This document shows, piece after piece, positions 54,257 to 63,893 of a stretch of 64,000 bases of DNA. Positions within the stretch are counted from its first letter, which is position 1; each line of letters begins with the position of its first letter. Source of the stretch: Oscillospiraceae bacterium (GTDB lineage Bacteria; Bacillota; Clostridia; Oscillospirales; Ruminococcaceae). Position numbers and translations under genes: made by a program. The notes beneath the pieces are model-generated. The model was not told the DNA's origin. It was given only the letters and a program-made list of their open reading frames with translations, and did no database searches. Where the stretch lies: contig JAETSQ010000004.1 in NCBI GenBank assembly GCA_021769525.1, positions 42,873-106,872 of the forward strand, in the 5' to 3' direction.

Positions 54257-56575
54257 CTATGACAGCGCCGCCGCGGCCTGGAGGACCACCAGCTGCCCCT
54301 CCCGCGCGTCGCAGCGGATGGCGGAGCCGGGGAGGATCTCCCGCCGCAGGAGGCGCTCCGCCAGGGGGTCCTCCACCAGCTCCCGGAGGGTCTTGCGCAT
54401 GGGGCGGGCCCCGTAGGGGCTGCCGCTGGCGGACCTCGCCACCGTCCGGGCCAGGGCCGGGGTGTACTCCATCTCCACCTCCAGCCCCGCCAGGCGCTCC
54501 GACACCTGGCGCAGGAGCTGCCCCGCGATGGTCTCCAGTTGGCTGTCGGTGAGGCTGCGGAAGACCACTGCCTCGTCGATGCGCCCCAGCAGCTCCTGGG
54601 GAAAGATCCGGCGCACCTCCCCCATCACCTCCTCCCGGCAGCGGCCGTCCTCCCGCTCCTGGGGGGCAAAGCCCAGGGAGCGCCGCTGGGTGAGGAATTT
54701 CGCGCCCACGTTAGAGGTCATGATCACCACGGCGTTTTTGAAGTTGGCCTTCCGCCCCTGGGAATCGGTGAGCTCACCGTCCTCCAGCAGCTGGAGCAGA
54801 AGGTTCATCACCTCCGGGTGGGCCTTTTCCACCTCGTCAAAAAGGACGATGGAGCCCGGCTTTTTGCGGATCCTGCCGGTGAGCTGGCCTCCGTCATCGT
54901 ACCCCAGGTATCCCGGAGGGGCGCCGATGAGCCGGCTGACGCTGTGCTTTTCCATATACTCGGACATATCCAGCTTGATGACCCCGTCCCCGTCCCCGAA
55001 GAGGCAGCGGCCCAGGGCGCGGCAGAGGTGGGTCTTACCCACCCCGGTGGGGCCCAGGAAGAGGAAGGAGCCCACCGGGCGCCTGGGGTCCCCCAGGCCC
55101 ACCCGGCTGCGCTGGATGGCCCTGGCCACCTTCTCCACCGCCTCCTCCTGGCCCACCACGCTCCCCTGGAGCTGCTGGCGCAGGTCCAGGCAGCGCTCCG
55201 CCTCCTCCGCCTCCATCTGCTCCACCCGGATGCCGGTGGCCTGGGCGATCACCGAGGCCACCGCCCGGCGGTCCACCTCCGGGAGGGGGGAGCGGCGGCC
55301 GGGGGCCAGCTCCAGCTGCTGGAGGCGCAGGCGGGAGGCCGCCTCATCGATGAGGTCGATGGCCTTATCCGGCAGGTAGCGGTCGGTGAGATACCGCCGG
55401 GAGAGGGAGACGGCGGAGTGGATGGCCTCGTCGGTGATGCGCACCCCGTGGTGCCGCTCGTACCGCTCCCGCAGCCCCCGGAGGATGCCCTCCGCGTCCT
55501 CCGGGGTGGGCTCCTCCACCAGGACGCTTTGGAACCGCCGCTCCAGGGCGCCGTCCTTTTCGATGGTGCGGCGGAACTCCCCGATGGTGGTGGCCCCGAT
55601 GAGCTGGAGCTCCCCCCTGGCCAGCTGGGGCTTCAGGATGTTGGCGGCGTCCACCGCCCCCTCCGCCGCCCCCACCCCCATGATGGTGTGCAGCTCATCG
55701 ATGAACAGAATGACGTTGCCCGCCGCCAGCACCTCCTCGATGGTGGCGCGGATGCGCTCCTCAAAGTCCCCCCGGTACTTGGTCCCCGCCACCATGGAGG
55801 TCATATCCAGGCTCACCACCCGGCAGGAGCGCAGGTCTCCGGGGACGGAGCCTGCGGCGACCCGCTGGGCCAGCCCCTCCACGATGGCGGTCTTGCCCAC
55901 CCCTGTCTCCCCGATGAGGCAGGGGTTGTTCTTGGTGCGGCGGGAGAGGATCTGGATCACCCGCTGGATCTCCTTTTCCCGGCCGATGACCGGGTCCAGG
56001 CGGCCCATCCGGGCCAGCTCGGTGAGGTCCCGGCCGAATTTATCCAGGTTGCCCGTGCGGGCCGGGGGGCGTGGCTGGCCCCTTCCCTGGGACTGGGGCT
56101 GCCGGCTGCGGCTGCGCTCCGGCGGCTCCCGCAGCTCGGTGGTGATCATCTCCCGCAGGACCTTTTCCAGCCCGGCGCAGTCCGTTTTACATTCCTCCAG
56201 GACCCGTATGGCGGTGCAGTCCGGCTCGTGGAGCAGCGTGAGGAGGATGTGCTCGGTGCCCGCCAGGGTCTGGCCGGAGATGCGGGCCTCCAGGAGGGCA
56301 TTTTCCAGGATGCGCTTGCACCGGACGCTGAGATCCCCAGGGGTGAGGGCGGAGAGGATGCCCTTCCCCACGATCTCTTCCACCCTGGACACGGCCCCAT
56401 CGTACCGCAGGCCCTTCTGGGTCATCAGCATGGCGGCCACGCCGGTGCTCTCCCGCAGCAGCCCCAAAAGGAGGTGCTCGCTGCCCACATAGGTATGGCC
56501 CATCTGCTCCGCCGAAAGGAGCGCCAGATTGATGGCATTGTTCGCTTTGGTGCTAAAACCGGTAAATTTATACAT
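54257..56575 (-). CDS. clpC: ATP-dependent Clp protease ATP-binding subunit (ClpC-like)
   Basis: Clp_N repeats (FSTKANNAINLALLSAEQMGHTYVGSEHLLLGLL); Walker A GETGVGKTAIVEGLA and GPTGVGKTHLCRALG. Start placed at MYKFTGF. Confidence 0.92.
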   Translation of the reverse strand: MYKFTGFSTKANNAINLALLSAEQMGHTYVGSEHLLLGLLRESTGVAAMLMTQKGLRYDGAVSRVEEIVGKGILSALTPGDLSVRCKRILENALLEARISGQTLAGTEHILLTLLHEPDCTAIRVLEECKTDCAGLEKVLREMITTELREPPERSRSRQPQSQGRGQPRPPARTGNLDKFGRDLTELARMGRLDPVIGREKEIQRVIQILSRRTKNNPCLIGETGVGKTAIVEGLAQRVAAGSVPGDLRSCRVVSLDMTSMVAGTKYRGDFEERIRATIEEVLAAGNVILFIDELHTIMGVGAAEGAVDAANILKPQLARGELQLIGATTIGEFRRTIEKDGALERRFQSVLVEEPTPEDAEGILRGLRERYERHHGVRITDEAIHSAVSLSRRYLTDRYLPDKAIDLIDEAASRLRLQQLELAPGRRSPLPEVDRRAVASVIAQATGIRVEQMEAEEAERCLDLRQQLQGSVVGQEEAVEKVARAIQRSRVGLGDPRRPVGSFLFLGPTGVGKTHLCRALGRCLFGDGDGVIKLDMSEYMEKHSVSRLIGAPPGYLGYDDGGQLTGRIRKKPGSIVLFDEVEKAHPEVMNLLLQLLEDGELTDSQGRKANFKNAVVIMTSNVGAKFLTQRRSLGFAPQEREDGRCREEVMGEVRRIFPQELLGRIDEAVVFRSLTDSQLETIAGQLLRQVSERLAGLEVEMEYTPALARTVARSASGSPYGARPMRKTLRELVEDPLAERLLRREILPGSAIRCDAREGQLVVLQAAAALS

Positions 56576-56831
56576 AGGATCAGCTCTCCCGTCCGTTGAC
56601 ATCGTGGCTTTGAAGGATACAACGTTAGCATTGGACGGCTCTCGCTTTTTTATTCGCTTGGGGAGGACAGCGTCTTCTGTCACCAACTTTCCGGGGAGGT
56701 CATAGTATGGGTTGAACCCAGGGAAAGCGGGCGCACAAAGGCCCCGCGGCTCCTGGGCCGGGCCACCGCCGTCCGTGCAGTTTGGCGGGCAGGCCAAAAT
56801 AATGAGTAGCACGGAGAAATGGAGCGACATT

Positions 56832-57008
56832 ATGTGTAACTGCGGATGCAACAGAGGCTTTCTGGGTCTGGACGAGGACACCCTGATCCTGCTCATCATC
56901 GTTTGGTTCCTGGCCACCAACTGCAACTTCAGCCGTAACCGCGGCTGCGGCTGTGGCTGCGGGTGCGAGTCCGTCCAGAACAACGACTGCGGCTGCGGCT
57001 GCTGCTAA
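56832..57008 (+). CDS. Cys/Gly-rich single-TM microprotein
   Basis: MCNCGCNRGFLGLDEDTLILLIIVWFLATNCNFSRNRGCGCGCGCESVQNNDCGCGCC; upstream Met at 56802 also possible. Confidence 0.7.
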   Translation: MCNCGCNRGFLGLDEDTLILLIIVWFLATNCNFSRNRGCGCGCGCESVQNNDCGCGCC

Positions 57009-57036
57009 GCCCTCACCCCATCCCTGCGAAAAGACG

Positions 57037-57072
57037 GCCCCGGCTCTCTCCCCCCGGAGAGGGCCGGGGCTT
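57037..57072 (+). terminator. Terminator-like hairpin
   Basis: gccccggctctctccccccggagagggccggggcttc downstream of the microprotein gene. Confidence 0.65.
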
Positions 57073-57120
57073 CTGCTTTCTATCATATTTCCGCCCCAGG
57101 TTGGACTATGCCGGAGCGGA

Positions 57121-57153
57121 AAAACACCCCCGGCGGGAAGCCGGAGGTGTTTT
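57121..57153 (-). terminator. Terminator of secG
   Basis: aaaacacccccggcgggaagccggaggtgtttt inverted repeat. Confidence 0.6.
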
Positions 57154-57174
57154 CCGAAGATACGTTTTCTTTTT

Positions 57175-57417
57175 TCAGAGATAGATGCCGAAGGCGTACA
57201 CCGCGATGGTGACCACGAAGAAGGCCACCGCCAGCACCCGGATCAGCCGGTTCAGCTTTGCGTCGATGCTGCGGTCCTGAACACCGCTCATAAAAGTGCT
57301 GCCCCCCGCCAGGGAGGAAAGGCCGTCCCCCTTGGGATTCTGGAACATGATAATAACGGTAACTACGATGCTCACGGCGATCATCAGGACCGCGCCGATC
57401 ATCTCAACTGCGCTCAT
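57175..57417 (-). CDS. secG: Preprotein translocase subunit SecG
   Basis: MSAVEMIGAVLMIAVSIVVTVIIMFQNPKGDGLSSLAGGSTFMSG...LIRVLAVAFFVVTIAVYAFGIYL. Confidence 0.92.
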   Translation of the reverse strand: MSAVEMIGAVLMIAVSIVVTVIIMFQNPKGDGLSSLAGGSTFMSGVQDRSIDAKLNRLIRVLAVAFFVVTIAVYAFGIYL

Positions 57418-57772
57418 AAAGCACCTCCGAAATTTTTTAGAGCCCGCGCCCCGCCCCAAAGGGGAAGAGTTCCTGGGACTCCCGACGATTGCCGGACCAC
57501 AGCGAAATAACATTGGGAGGCGGCGCAAAGCCGCTCTCCGGCGGGGACCTTGCGGGCGGCAGCCCGTCCCCGGACAGGTCCGGCGAGATATAGCTTAATG
57601 ATTATAGCACAGTCCGACGGGCTTTGCAAGCAAAATTTCCTTTTCCCTTTTTGTGATAATACACGAAAATGCGGGCAGGATAAGGAGCGCCGGTTTGTAT
57701 TTCTGCGTTTGCTGCAAACACCGGCAAGCCCGGCGATGAAGCGCTTTGCTCCGATGCCGGGCATTTTTTGTT

Positions 57773-58933
57773 TCAGAAATCCCGCTCCGCCTCAAAGGCA
57801 TCCACCAGAGCCCGGCGGTCCAAAGCGCTTTCCGGCAGCTCCTCCAGGAGGCCGCAGAGGGCGGAATAAACATCCTCCCGCTCCTCCGTCTCGATGAAGC
57901 GCATCCGGTTGAAGGGCCTCACAAAAGCGGTGACCGCCGCTTCCGCCTGGGCCTGGGCATCCTCCGGCTGCTCCCCGACCAGCCGCAGCAGCTCCTTAAA
58001 TCCCTTCAGCTCCCGAAAGTTTTGCAGATGCCGCGGCCTTCCCCACAGCCGCAGCGACCGCAGGCCGGGATACCACCGCCGCAGCTCCAGGAGGTCCAGC
58101 TCCTCCACCCCGGTGCAGCTCACCGAGGTGAGGGCGGGCAGCTCCGGGTGGCGCTGCACCGTCCTTTTGAAATCGATGCCCAGCCCCTCCCCTGCCGCCG
58201 GGGCGCGGATCACGCAGTCCTCCCCCGCCGTGGTGGTGAGGCAGATGCTGCCGGTCGTTTCCCCCAGCCACAGCTCCTCCATTCCCGCCAGGTCTATGGT
58301 GAGCCGCCGGACGGTGGTCCCGCGGAGGTCCAGCCGCTTCTGCCCGTGGTTTTCCAGCCGCAGGTCGATGAGGAAGGGGGTCTCCTTCAGATATTCCACA
58401 AGGCCGGGGTGCCACCTTGTGCATTCCAGGGCGGTGAGGCACCGGAGGGGCCGCAGCTCCCGGCAGTCTACAAAGGGGATAAGGTCGTCCCGGACCTTGG
58501 AGGTGCGCTCCTTCACCGGCCGCCCCCCGATCTCCACCTCTCCCCGGCCGGCGGCGGCCGCCTTGAAGGCCCGGCGCTTTTCCTCCGGGATGCCGTCCCA
58601 CCACCGCTGGCGGGCGATGCTGTGGCCCCCGTCCCAGCCGCTGTAGGACCGGGAGTCCTCCTCCACCAGGGGCGGGATGTTCCCCACATGGATATAGTTC
58701 CCCGGCACCGTCGGGGGCACATTGGTCAGGTCATAGCCACCGGACCAGAACAGATAGTCCACTGCCAGCGGGCGCAGGACGGGCAGCTCCTCCGGGGAGA
58801 GGGGATGGTCCCCGGTCCAATCCAGGACCAGCTCCACCACCCCCTTTTCCTTCACCTTGGTGACCTGGCAGGCGGTATACCGTTCCAAAGAGCGGTTGTA
58901 GACGCAGAAAACATCGCCGGGCCGGGGCTTCAT
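57773..58933 (-). CDS. LRR-like cytoplasmic protein with Imm26-like N-terminus
   Basis: MKPRPGDVFCVYNRSLERYTACQVTKVKEKGVVELVLDW...; irregular leucine-rich stretch (LIDLRLENHGQKRLDLRGTTVRRLTIDLAGMEELWL). Confidence 0.6.
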   Translation of the reverse strand: MKPRPGDVFCVYNRSLERYTACQVTKVKEKGVVELVLDWTGDHPLSPEELPVLRPLAVDYLFWSGGYDLTNVPPTVPGNYIHVGNIPPLVEEDSRSYSGWDGGHSIARQRWWDGIPEEKRRAFKAAAAGRGEVEIGGRPVKERTSKVRDDLIPFVDCRELRPLRCLTALECTRWHPGLVEYLKETPFLIDLRLENHGQKRLDLRGTTVRRLTIDLAGMEELWLGETTGSICLTTTAGEDCVIRAPAAGEGLGIDFKRTVQRHPELPALTSVSCTGVEELDLLELRRWYPGLRSLRLWGRPRHLQNFRELKGFKELLRLVGEQPEDAQAQAEAAVTAFVRPFNRMRFIETEEREDVYSALCGLLEELPESALDRRALVDAFEAERDF

Positions 58934-59850
58934 ACCGATCCCTCCTCTTTTTGTTCCACGCCGGTGAGGTCGAAGGGCGGGGTGTACTCCTCCCTGGCGG
59001 AGCTCCGCTCCTGGCCGTAGCCGGAAAAATTCAGCTCCTGGGCGATGTCCCGCACCCAATCGTACTCGAAGGTGGAGAGACGGCGGTTCAGGGCCTTTCT
59101 CCCCATGGGGCGGCAGGGGGTGTACTGGCTCATCAGGCTGAGGAGGACATCCTCCACCGGGACGGCCCCCGCCAGCCACCGCAGCAGCCGCTCCGAATCC
59201 CTGCGCTCCCCCGGCAGCACCAGGTGCCGCACGATGACCCCCCGGCGGAGCATCCCGTCCGCGCCCATCTGCGGCGGGCCCACCTGACGGACCATCTCCA
59301 AAATGGCGGCGGAGGCAGCCTCAAAGTAATCCGGGGCGTCGGCACAGTCCGCCCCCAGGGCGGGGTCCATAAACTTCAGGTCCGGGAGGTAGATGTCCAC
59401 ATACCCCTCCAGCAGGCCCAGGGACTCCACCTTCTCGTATCCGCCGGAATTGTAGACCACCGGGATCTGGAGCCGCCCCCGGACCAGGTCCAGGGCCTCG
59501 ATCACCTGGGGGAGGTACTGGGCGGCGCTTACCAGGTTCAGGTTCCAGGCCCCCTGCGCCTGGAGCTCCAGGAAGATCGCCCCCAGGCGGGAGACCGATA
59601 CCTCCTTCCCGAAGTTTTCCAGGCTGACAGAGTGGTTCTGGCAGAAGCGGCACCCCAGGGGGCATCCGGAGAAAAACACCGTTCCGGAGCCGCGGGAGGG
59701 GTCCGTGCCGCTGATGCAGGGCTCCTCCCACCGGTGGAGGGCCGCCCGCGCCAGCCGAGGCAGCATCCCCGCCCCGCAGCGGCCCCGGCCCTGGGTGCGG
59801 TCCGCCCCGCATTCCCGCGGGCAGAGGGTGCAGCAGGTTAGGTCCATAGA
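58930..59850 (-). CDS. Radical SAM protein, PflA-like (COG1313-type)
   Basis: CTLCPRECGADRTQGRGRCG...GTVFFSGCPLGCRFCQNHSVS...YNSGGYEKVESLGLLEGYVDIYLPDLKF...MSQYTPC. Confidence 0.92.
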   Translation of the reverse strand, partial: SMDLTCCTLCPRECGADRTQGRGRCGAGMLPRLARAALHRWEEPCISGTDPSRGSGTVFFSGCPLGCRFCQNHSVSLENFGKEVSVSRLGAIFLELQAQGAWNLNLVSAAQYLPQVIEALDLVRGRLQIPVVYNSGGYEKVESLGLLEGYVDIYLPDLKFMDPALGADCADAPDYFEAASAAILEMVRQVGPPQMGADGMLRRGVIVRHLVLPGERRDSERLLRWLAGAVPVEDVLLSLMSQYTPCRPMGRKALNRRLSTFEYDWVRDIAQELNFSGYGQERSSAREEYTPPFDLTGVEQKEEGSV

Positions 59851-60006
59851 GGAACGCTCCTTTCCGGAGATCCGTTTTGTACCATTATAAAGCACCGGAG
59901 CCGGGTTTGCAAACAGGCTGTATGATTTCCGCTAATCCGGGGCGCTGCCAGCCCTAACGGGCCGCCATGCGTCCCTTCGGGCAAGTAGGCTGCGCCCAAT
60001 CCCCCA

Positions 60007-60150
60007 CTTCTTTTTCTCATTCATGAGAAAAAGAAGCAAAAAGAACGACCGGGGTACCCCCGGTGTCTGGCCCTATCCGGAGCGGGGATAACCCCCGCTC
60101 TTTGAGCGAGGAGAAAGGCGCAAGTGACTGCCTGGAGTCTTAGTTAGCAG
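60007..60150. repeat. Composite repeat copy: Family A hairpin (60007-60036) plus conserved downstream block
   Basis: cttctttttctcat-tc-atgagaaaaagaag, caaaaagaacgaccggggtacccccggtgtctggccctatccggagcggggata...agtgactgcctggagtcttagttagcag; near-copy at 52073-52215. Confidence 0.8.
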
Positions 60151-60176
60151 GGCCGAGGGCTGCCAACTTGCCATCT

Positions 60177-61525
60177 TTATTTTCCGTTTGTCATCATTTT
60201 CCTGGAAACCCGAATATATAAGAGTAGTACGAGCCCGGTAGAAAGAATATCCGCCACTGGCTGCGCCCACACAAGCCCGGTCACCCCCAGCCACGCTTGT
60301 AGGATGAACAACGCAGGGATATAAATCATTCCCTGACGGCTTAAATTAACAATCAAGGCAGGAGTAGCCGCTCCCATAGCCTGCAAGGAATTGCACAGTA
60401 CATAGAATACACCGAACAGAAAACTTGTAGACAACAGGATATTCGTAAAATTCACCGCATAATCGTAGGCAGCCAGCTCTGTCAAGAATGCACCTACGAT
60501 TTAATTACGAAGCAGATAGCAAAGCACAGTCATTACAGCACTAAGGCCCAAGGAAAAAATAGCAGAAAATTGCATTGTTCTTTTGAACCGTTCCCATAAC
60601 TTTGCGCCAACACAATATCCCAGCAAAGGTTGAACGCCCTGTCCAAAGCCGATGCATACCATTCCGGTCATCATAGTCACTTTCATGGCCACACCAATAC
60701 CGGCTACGGCCATATCGTCATAGTTAGCCATTTGTGCATTGACAATAATCTGTGACACACTCATAAGCAAAGAACCAAGAGAAGCAGGTATGCCGATTGC
60801 CAACACACTGCTGCAAATCTTGTTTTTGATTGAAAAATCTCGTATGTGAACACTCAACATAGATTGACCGCGAATAAAGTAGAGAATATAATACCCAGCG
60901 CCAAAGACATTCCCAATCACGGTGGCAATAGCTGCCCCAGCGATACCCCAGCTAAGGCCCAAAATCATAATGGGATCAAGAACTACATTCATCAAGTTAC
61001 CCAAAAGCTGTCCTGCCATAGCATGGGTGGAGTTACCCTCGGCGCGAATAACATTTGAGTAGCAGTTGGAAATCAAAACGAAAGGTCCGCCAAAGGCAAC
61101 AATGGTGAGATAAATTTTTGCCGGTTCCCAGGTGTCAGCACTGGCTCCAACCAAGGCAAGGATGTTATCCATAAAGATCAGGAACAGTATGGACATTACA
61201 ATACCCACTGTGACACTGCCCCACATACAAAAAGAGCAGACCTTTTTCGCATAGTCTGTCTTGCCCTCACCTAAAGCGCGGGAAATCACCGAAGTGCCCC
61301 CATGCCAAACACAGTACCAGCGGCCATAAAAATTAAGAACACAGGGGTCGCCAGTGATACCGCCGCTACCAAAATATCATTGTGGGTCTGGCCGATGAAG
61401 AATGTGTCCGCCAGATTGTAAATCAGCACCATTAGCATTGCAGCCATAGCAGGCAAGGCGTTTTTTAATACAGCTTGTGACACAGGCACTTTCTCAAAGA
61501 GTTCCACAGCTTTTGAATTGTTCAT
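60177..61525 (-). pseudogene. MATE family efflux transporter, disrupted
   Basis: Three ORFs (61286..61546, 60501..61289, 60177..60485) together give a MATE protein; frameshift at the G-run 61297-61301 and in-frame TAA at 60501-60503. Confidence 0.9.
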
Positions 61526-61551
61526 AAAAATATTCTCCTCCAACAAGTCGT

Positions 61552-61575
61552 TAGCTTACTTTTGATAGTAAGCTA
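61552..61575. promoter_or_regulatory. Palindromic operator candidate upstream of the MATE gene
   Basis: TAGCTTAC-8 nt-GTAAGCTA in the marR-MATE intergenic region. Confidence 0.55.
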
Positions 61576-61583
61576 TTATTTTG

Positions 61584-61625
61584 TTTGAAATAAATGCCCT
61601 ATACCGGGCGGACATTTATTTCAAA
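61584..61625 (-). terminator. Hairpin spanning the marR 3' end
   Basis: tttgaaataaatg...catttatttcaaa 13-bp perfect arms plus inner gccc/gggc. Confidence 0.6.
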
Positions 61626-62041
61626 TTGTTGGATACCCGCTCCAATAGGGACAGAAAAATCATACGTTCTGTTTCCGTCAGTCCAGACAGCAGAGAAGCC
61701 TCAGTTTCTTCCATGTGTTGATTTGCACGCTGACAACATTCTTCTCCGGCAGGAGTTATGCGAAGAATTTTTATTCTACGGTCACTTGCATCGCCAAAGC
61801 CCTCTACAAAGCCCTTTTGCTCTAATCTTGATACAATTCCGGCAGCAGTTGACTGTGCCACATGGAGTCGTCGCTCCAATTCTTTCAAGGTCATTTGTTT
61901 TTGCGGTGCAAAATTCAGTTCGAGCAAAACGCTCACTTGAACCATTGTTAAGTCCTGGGAACGCAAAGCATTGTTGGACCGCTTTTCCAAACTGTCATGA
62001 ATTTGCTTGATAAGCGCACCGCAGGCTATCCGCCGCTCCAC
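61616..62041 (-). CDS. MarR family transcriptional regulator
   Basis: LTMVQVSVLLELNFAPQKQMTLKELERRLHVAQSTAAGIVSRLEQKGFVEGFGDASDRRIKILRITPAGEECC: winged HTH. Confidence 0.93.
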   Translation of the reverse strand: MERRIACGALIKQIHDSLEKRSNNALRSQDLTMVQVSVLLELNFAPQKQMTLKELERRLHVAQSTAAGIVSRLEQKGFVEGFGDASDRRIKILRITPAGEECCQRANQHMEETEASLLSGLTETERMIFLSLLERVSNNLK

Positions 62042-62102
62042 CTACATCACCTCCTTGTAACACATAATAGCACGCTTTTATTCTCTTGTCAATAGCCTGC
62101 TG

Positions 62103-63227
62103 TTGATTTTCCCCAACAACATCCCCGGCATAGCCTACTCCATCGATGAGGTGATGATCGACCTGACGCCCTACCTCAAAACCTACAAACTGTCCCCTCG
62201 CGACCTGGTGAAGAAGATGATGCTGGATGTGCTGGAGACCACCGGCATCACCGCCACGGCGGGGATCGGGGAGAACCTGTACCTTGCCAAGATCGCCATG
62301 GACATTTGGGCCAAGCATATCCCGCCGGACAGGGACAGGGTCCGGATCGCCCAGTTGGACGAGATAAGCTATCGAAAAAATCTCTGGTCCCACTGGCCTC
62401 TCACCGACTTCTGGCGGGTAGGGCCGGGGTACGCCAAAAAGCTGGAGGCCCACGGGATGTTCACCATGGGGGATGTGGCCCGCCGCTCCATCCAGGACGA
62501 GGACAGCCTGTACCGGCTCTTTGGCGTAAATGCGGAACTGCTCATCGACCATGCTTGGGGGTGGGAGCCTTGCACCATAGCCGATGTGAAAGCCTACAAG
62601 CCGGAAAGCAACAGCATCGGCTCCGGACAGGTGTTACAGTGCCCCTATGCTGCGGAGAAGGCCAGGCTGGTGGTCCACGAGATGGCAGACGCCCTGGCCC
62701 TGGACCTGGTAGGCAAGCGGATGGTGACAAATCAGGTGGTGCTGACCGTGGGCTACGACATTGAGAACCTCACCGACCCGGAACGGAAGAAGGCGTACAA
62801 GGGGCCGGTGACGGTGGACCGCTATGGGCGCTCTGTGCCCAAGCACGCCCATGGGACGGAGCATCTGGCGGGGTATAGTTCCTCTGCAAAGGAGATCGTC
62901 CGGGCGGCACTGGCCCTGTTTGACCGGGTGGTGGACGGAAACCTTCTCATCCGGCGGCTGAACCTCACCGCCTGCGATGTCATCCCGGAAAGCGAGGTCC
63001 CGGCGGCTCCGGCGGTGGAGCAGTTGGACCTGTTTACCGACTACTCCGCCCAAGAACAGCGGCAGGCGGAAGAATCGGCAGAGTGGGAACGGGAGCGGCG
63101 GATGCAGGAGGCCATCCTGTCCATTAAGGGCAGGTACGGAAAAAACGCCATCCTGCGGGTCCATTCCCTGGAGGAGGTTGCCACGGCAAGGGAGCGGAAC
63201 AATACGATAGGAGGTCATAAGGCGTGA
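62103..63227 (+). pseudogene. DNA polymerase Y family (UmuC/DinP-like), N-terminally truncated
   Basis: Begins just before YSIDEVMIDLTPYLKTY; contains TGITATAGIGENLYLAKIAMD and little-finger region; lacks the N-terminal DxxxFYASVE region. Confidence 0.85.
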
Positions 63228-63658
63228 GCGGAAAATATGACGACATCCTCTACCTGCCCCACCATGTTTCCCCCACCCGGAAACGGATGACCATGGCGGA
63301 GCGGGCGGCACAGTTTTCCCCCTTCGCTGCCCTGGCGGGGTACGACGAGGCCGTCTGGGAGACCGGGCGGGTAGTCGGGCAGCGGCTGGAACTCAGCGAG
63401 GACGAAAGGGCTGTGTTGAACCGGAAACTGCAGATCATCCTAGCGGCTTTGGGGCGGGGGGAACAGCCGGAGGTGACGGTCACCTATTTTCAGCCGGACC
63501 GGAAAAAGGCCGGGGGAGAATATGTTAGCTACATCGGAATCGTAAAAGGATATAAGGAAGCCGAAAATGCCCTTGCTTTTGCCGACGAAACGGAAATACC
63601 CCTTATCAGTGTTTTTGATTTAGATGGGAAACTGTTGAAAGAATATTTTGATGATTAA
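63224..63658 (+). CDS. YolD-like family protein
   Basis: DDILYLPHHVSPTRKRMTMAERAAQFSPFAALAGYDEAVWETGR; 4-nt overlap with PolY gene. Confidence 0.9.
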   Translation: MSGKYDDILYLPHHVSPTRKRMTMAERAAQFSPFAALAGYDEAVWETGRVVGQRLELSEDERAVLNRKLQIILAALGRGEQPEVTVTYFQPDRKKAGGEYVSYIGIVKGYKEAENALAFADETEIPLISVFDLDGKLLKEYFDD

Positions 63659-63666
63659 AAAGTAGA

Positions 63667-63702
63667 CCAGCGGTTTGAAGTTTGTAACTTTCAAACCGCT
63701 GG
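63667..63702 (+). terminator. Terminator hairpin after the PolY/YolD pair
   Basis: ccagcggtttgaagtttgtaactttcaaaccgctgg. Confidence 0.65.
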
Positions 63703-63712
63703 CCTGTTCGTT

Positions 63713-63850
63713 TTATGGGGTTCGGAAATCAATCCGGGGCAGGCCACTGGTTTCTAGGTAGTCCTTTAGCTGTTCCAGGGTAATGGGATGGATCTCATTG
63801 GCGGCAGTCCAGAGATAGCGCAGGAACAAAAGGAGGCGGTTAATGAGAAT
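63713..63850 (-). pseudogene. Fragment resembling the N-terminal region of a WYL-domain regulator
   Basis: Minus-strand translation ...INRLLLFLRYLWTAANEIHPITLEQLKDYLETSGLPRIDFRTP*. Confidence 0.45.
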
Positions 63851-63893
63851 GAGCGATTAACTTCTTTTTTCCCCTATACACCTGCCAATCATT

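Noticed and set aside
54539-56599. 686-aa plus-strand ORF
   Set aside because: Antisense to clpC; no domain, codon-position mirror of the real gene.
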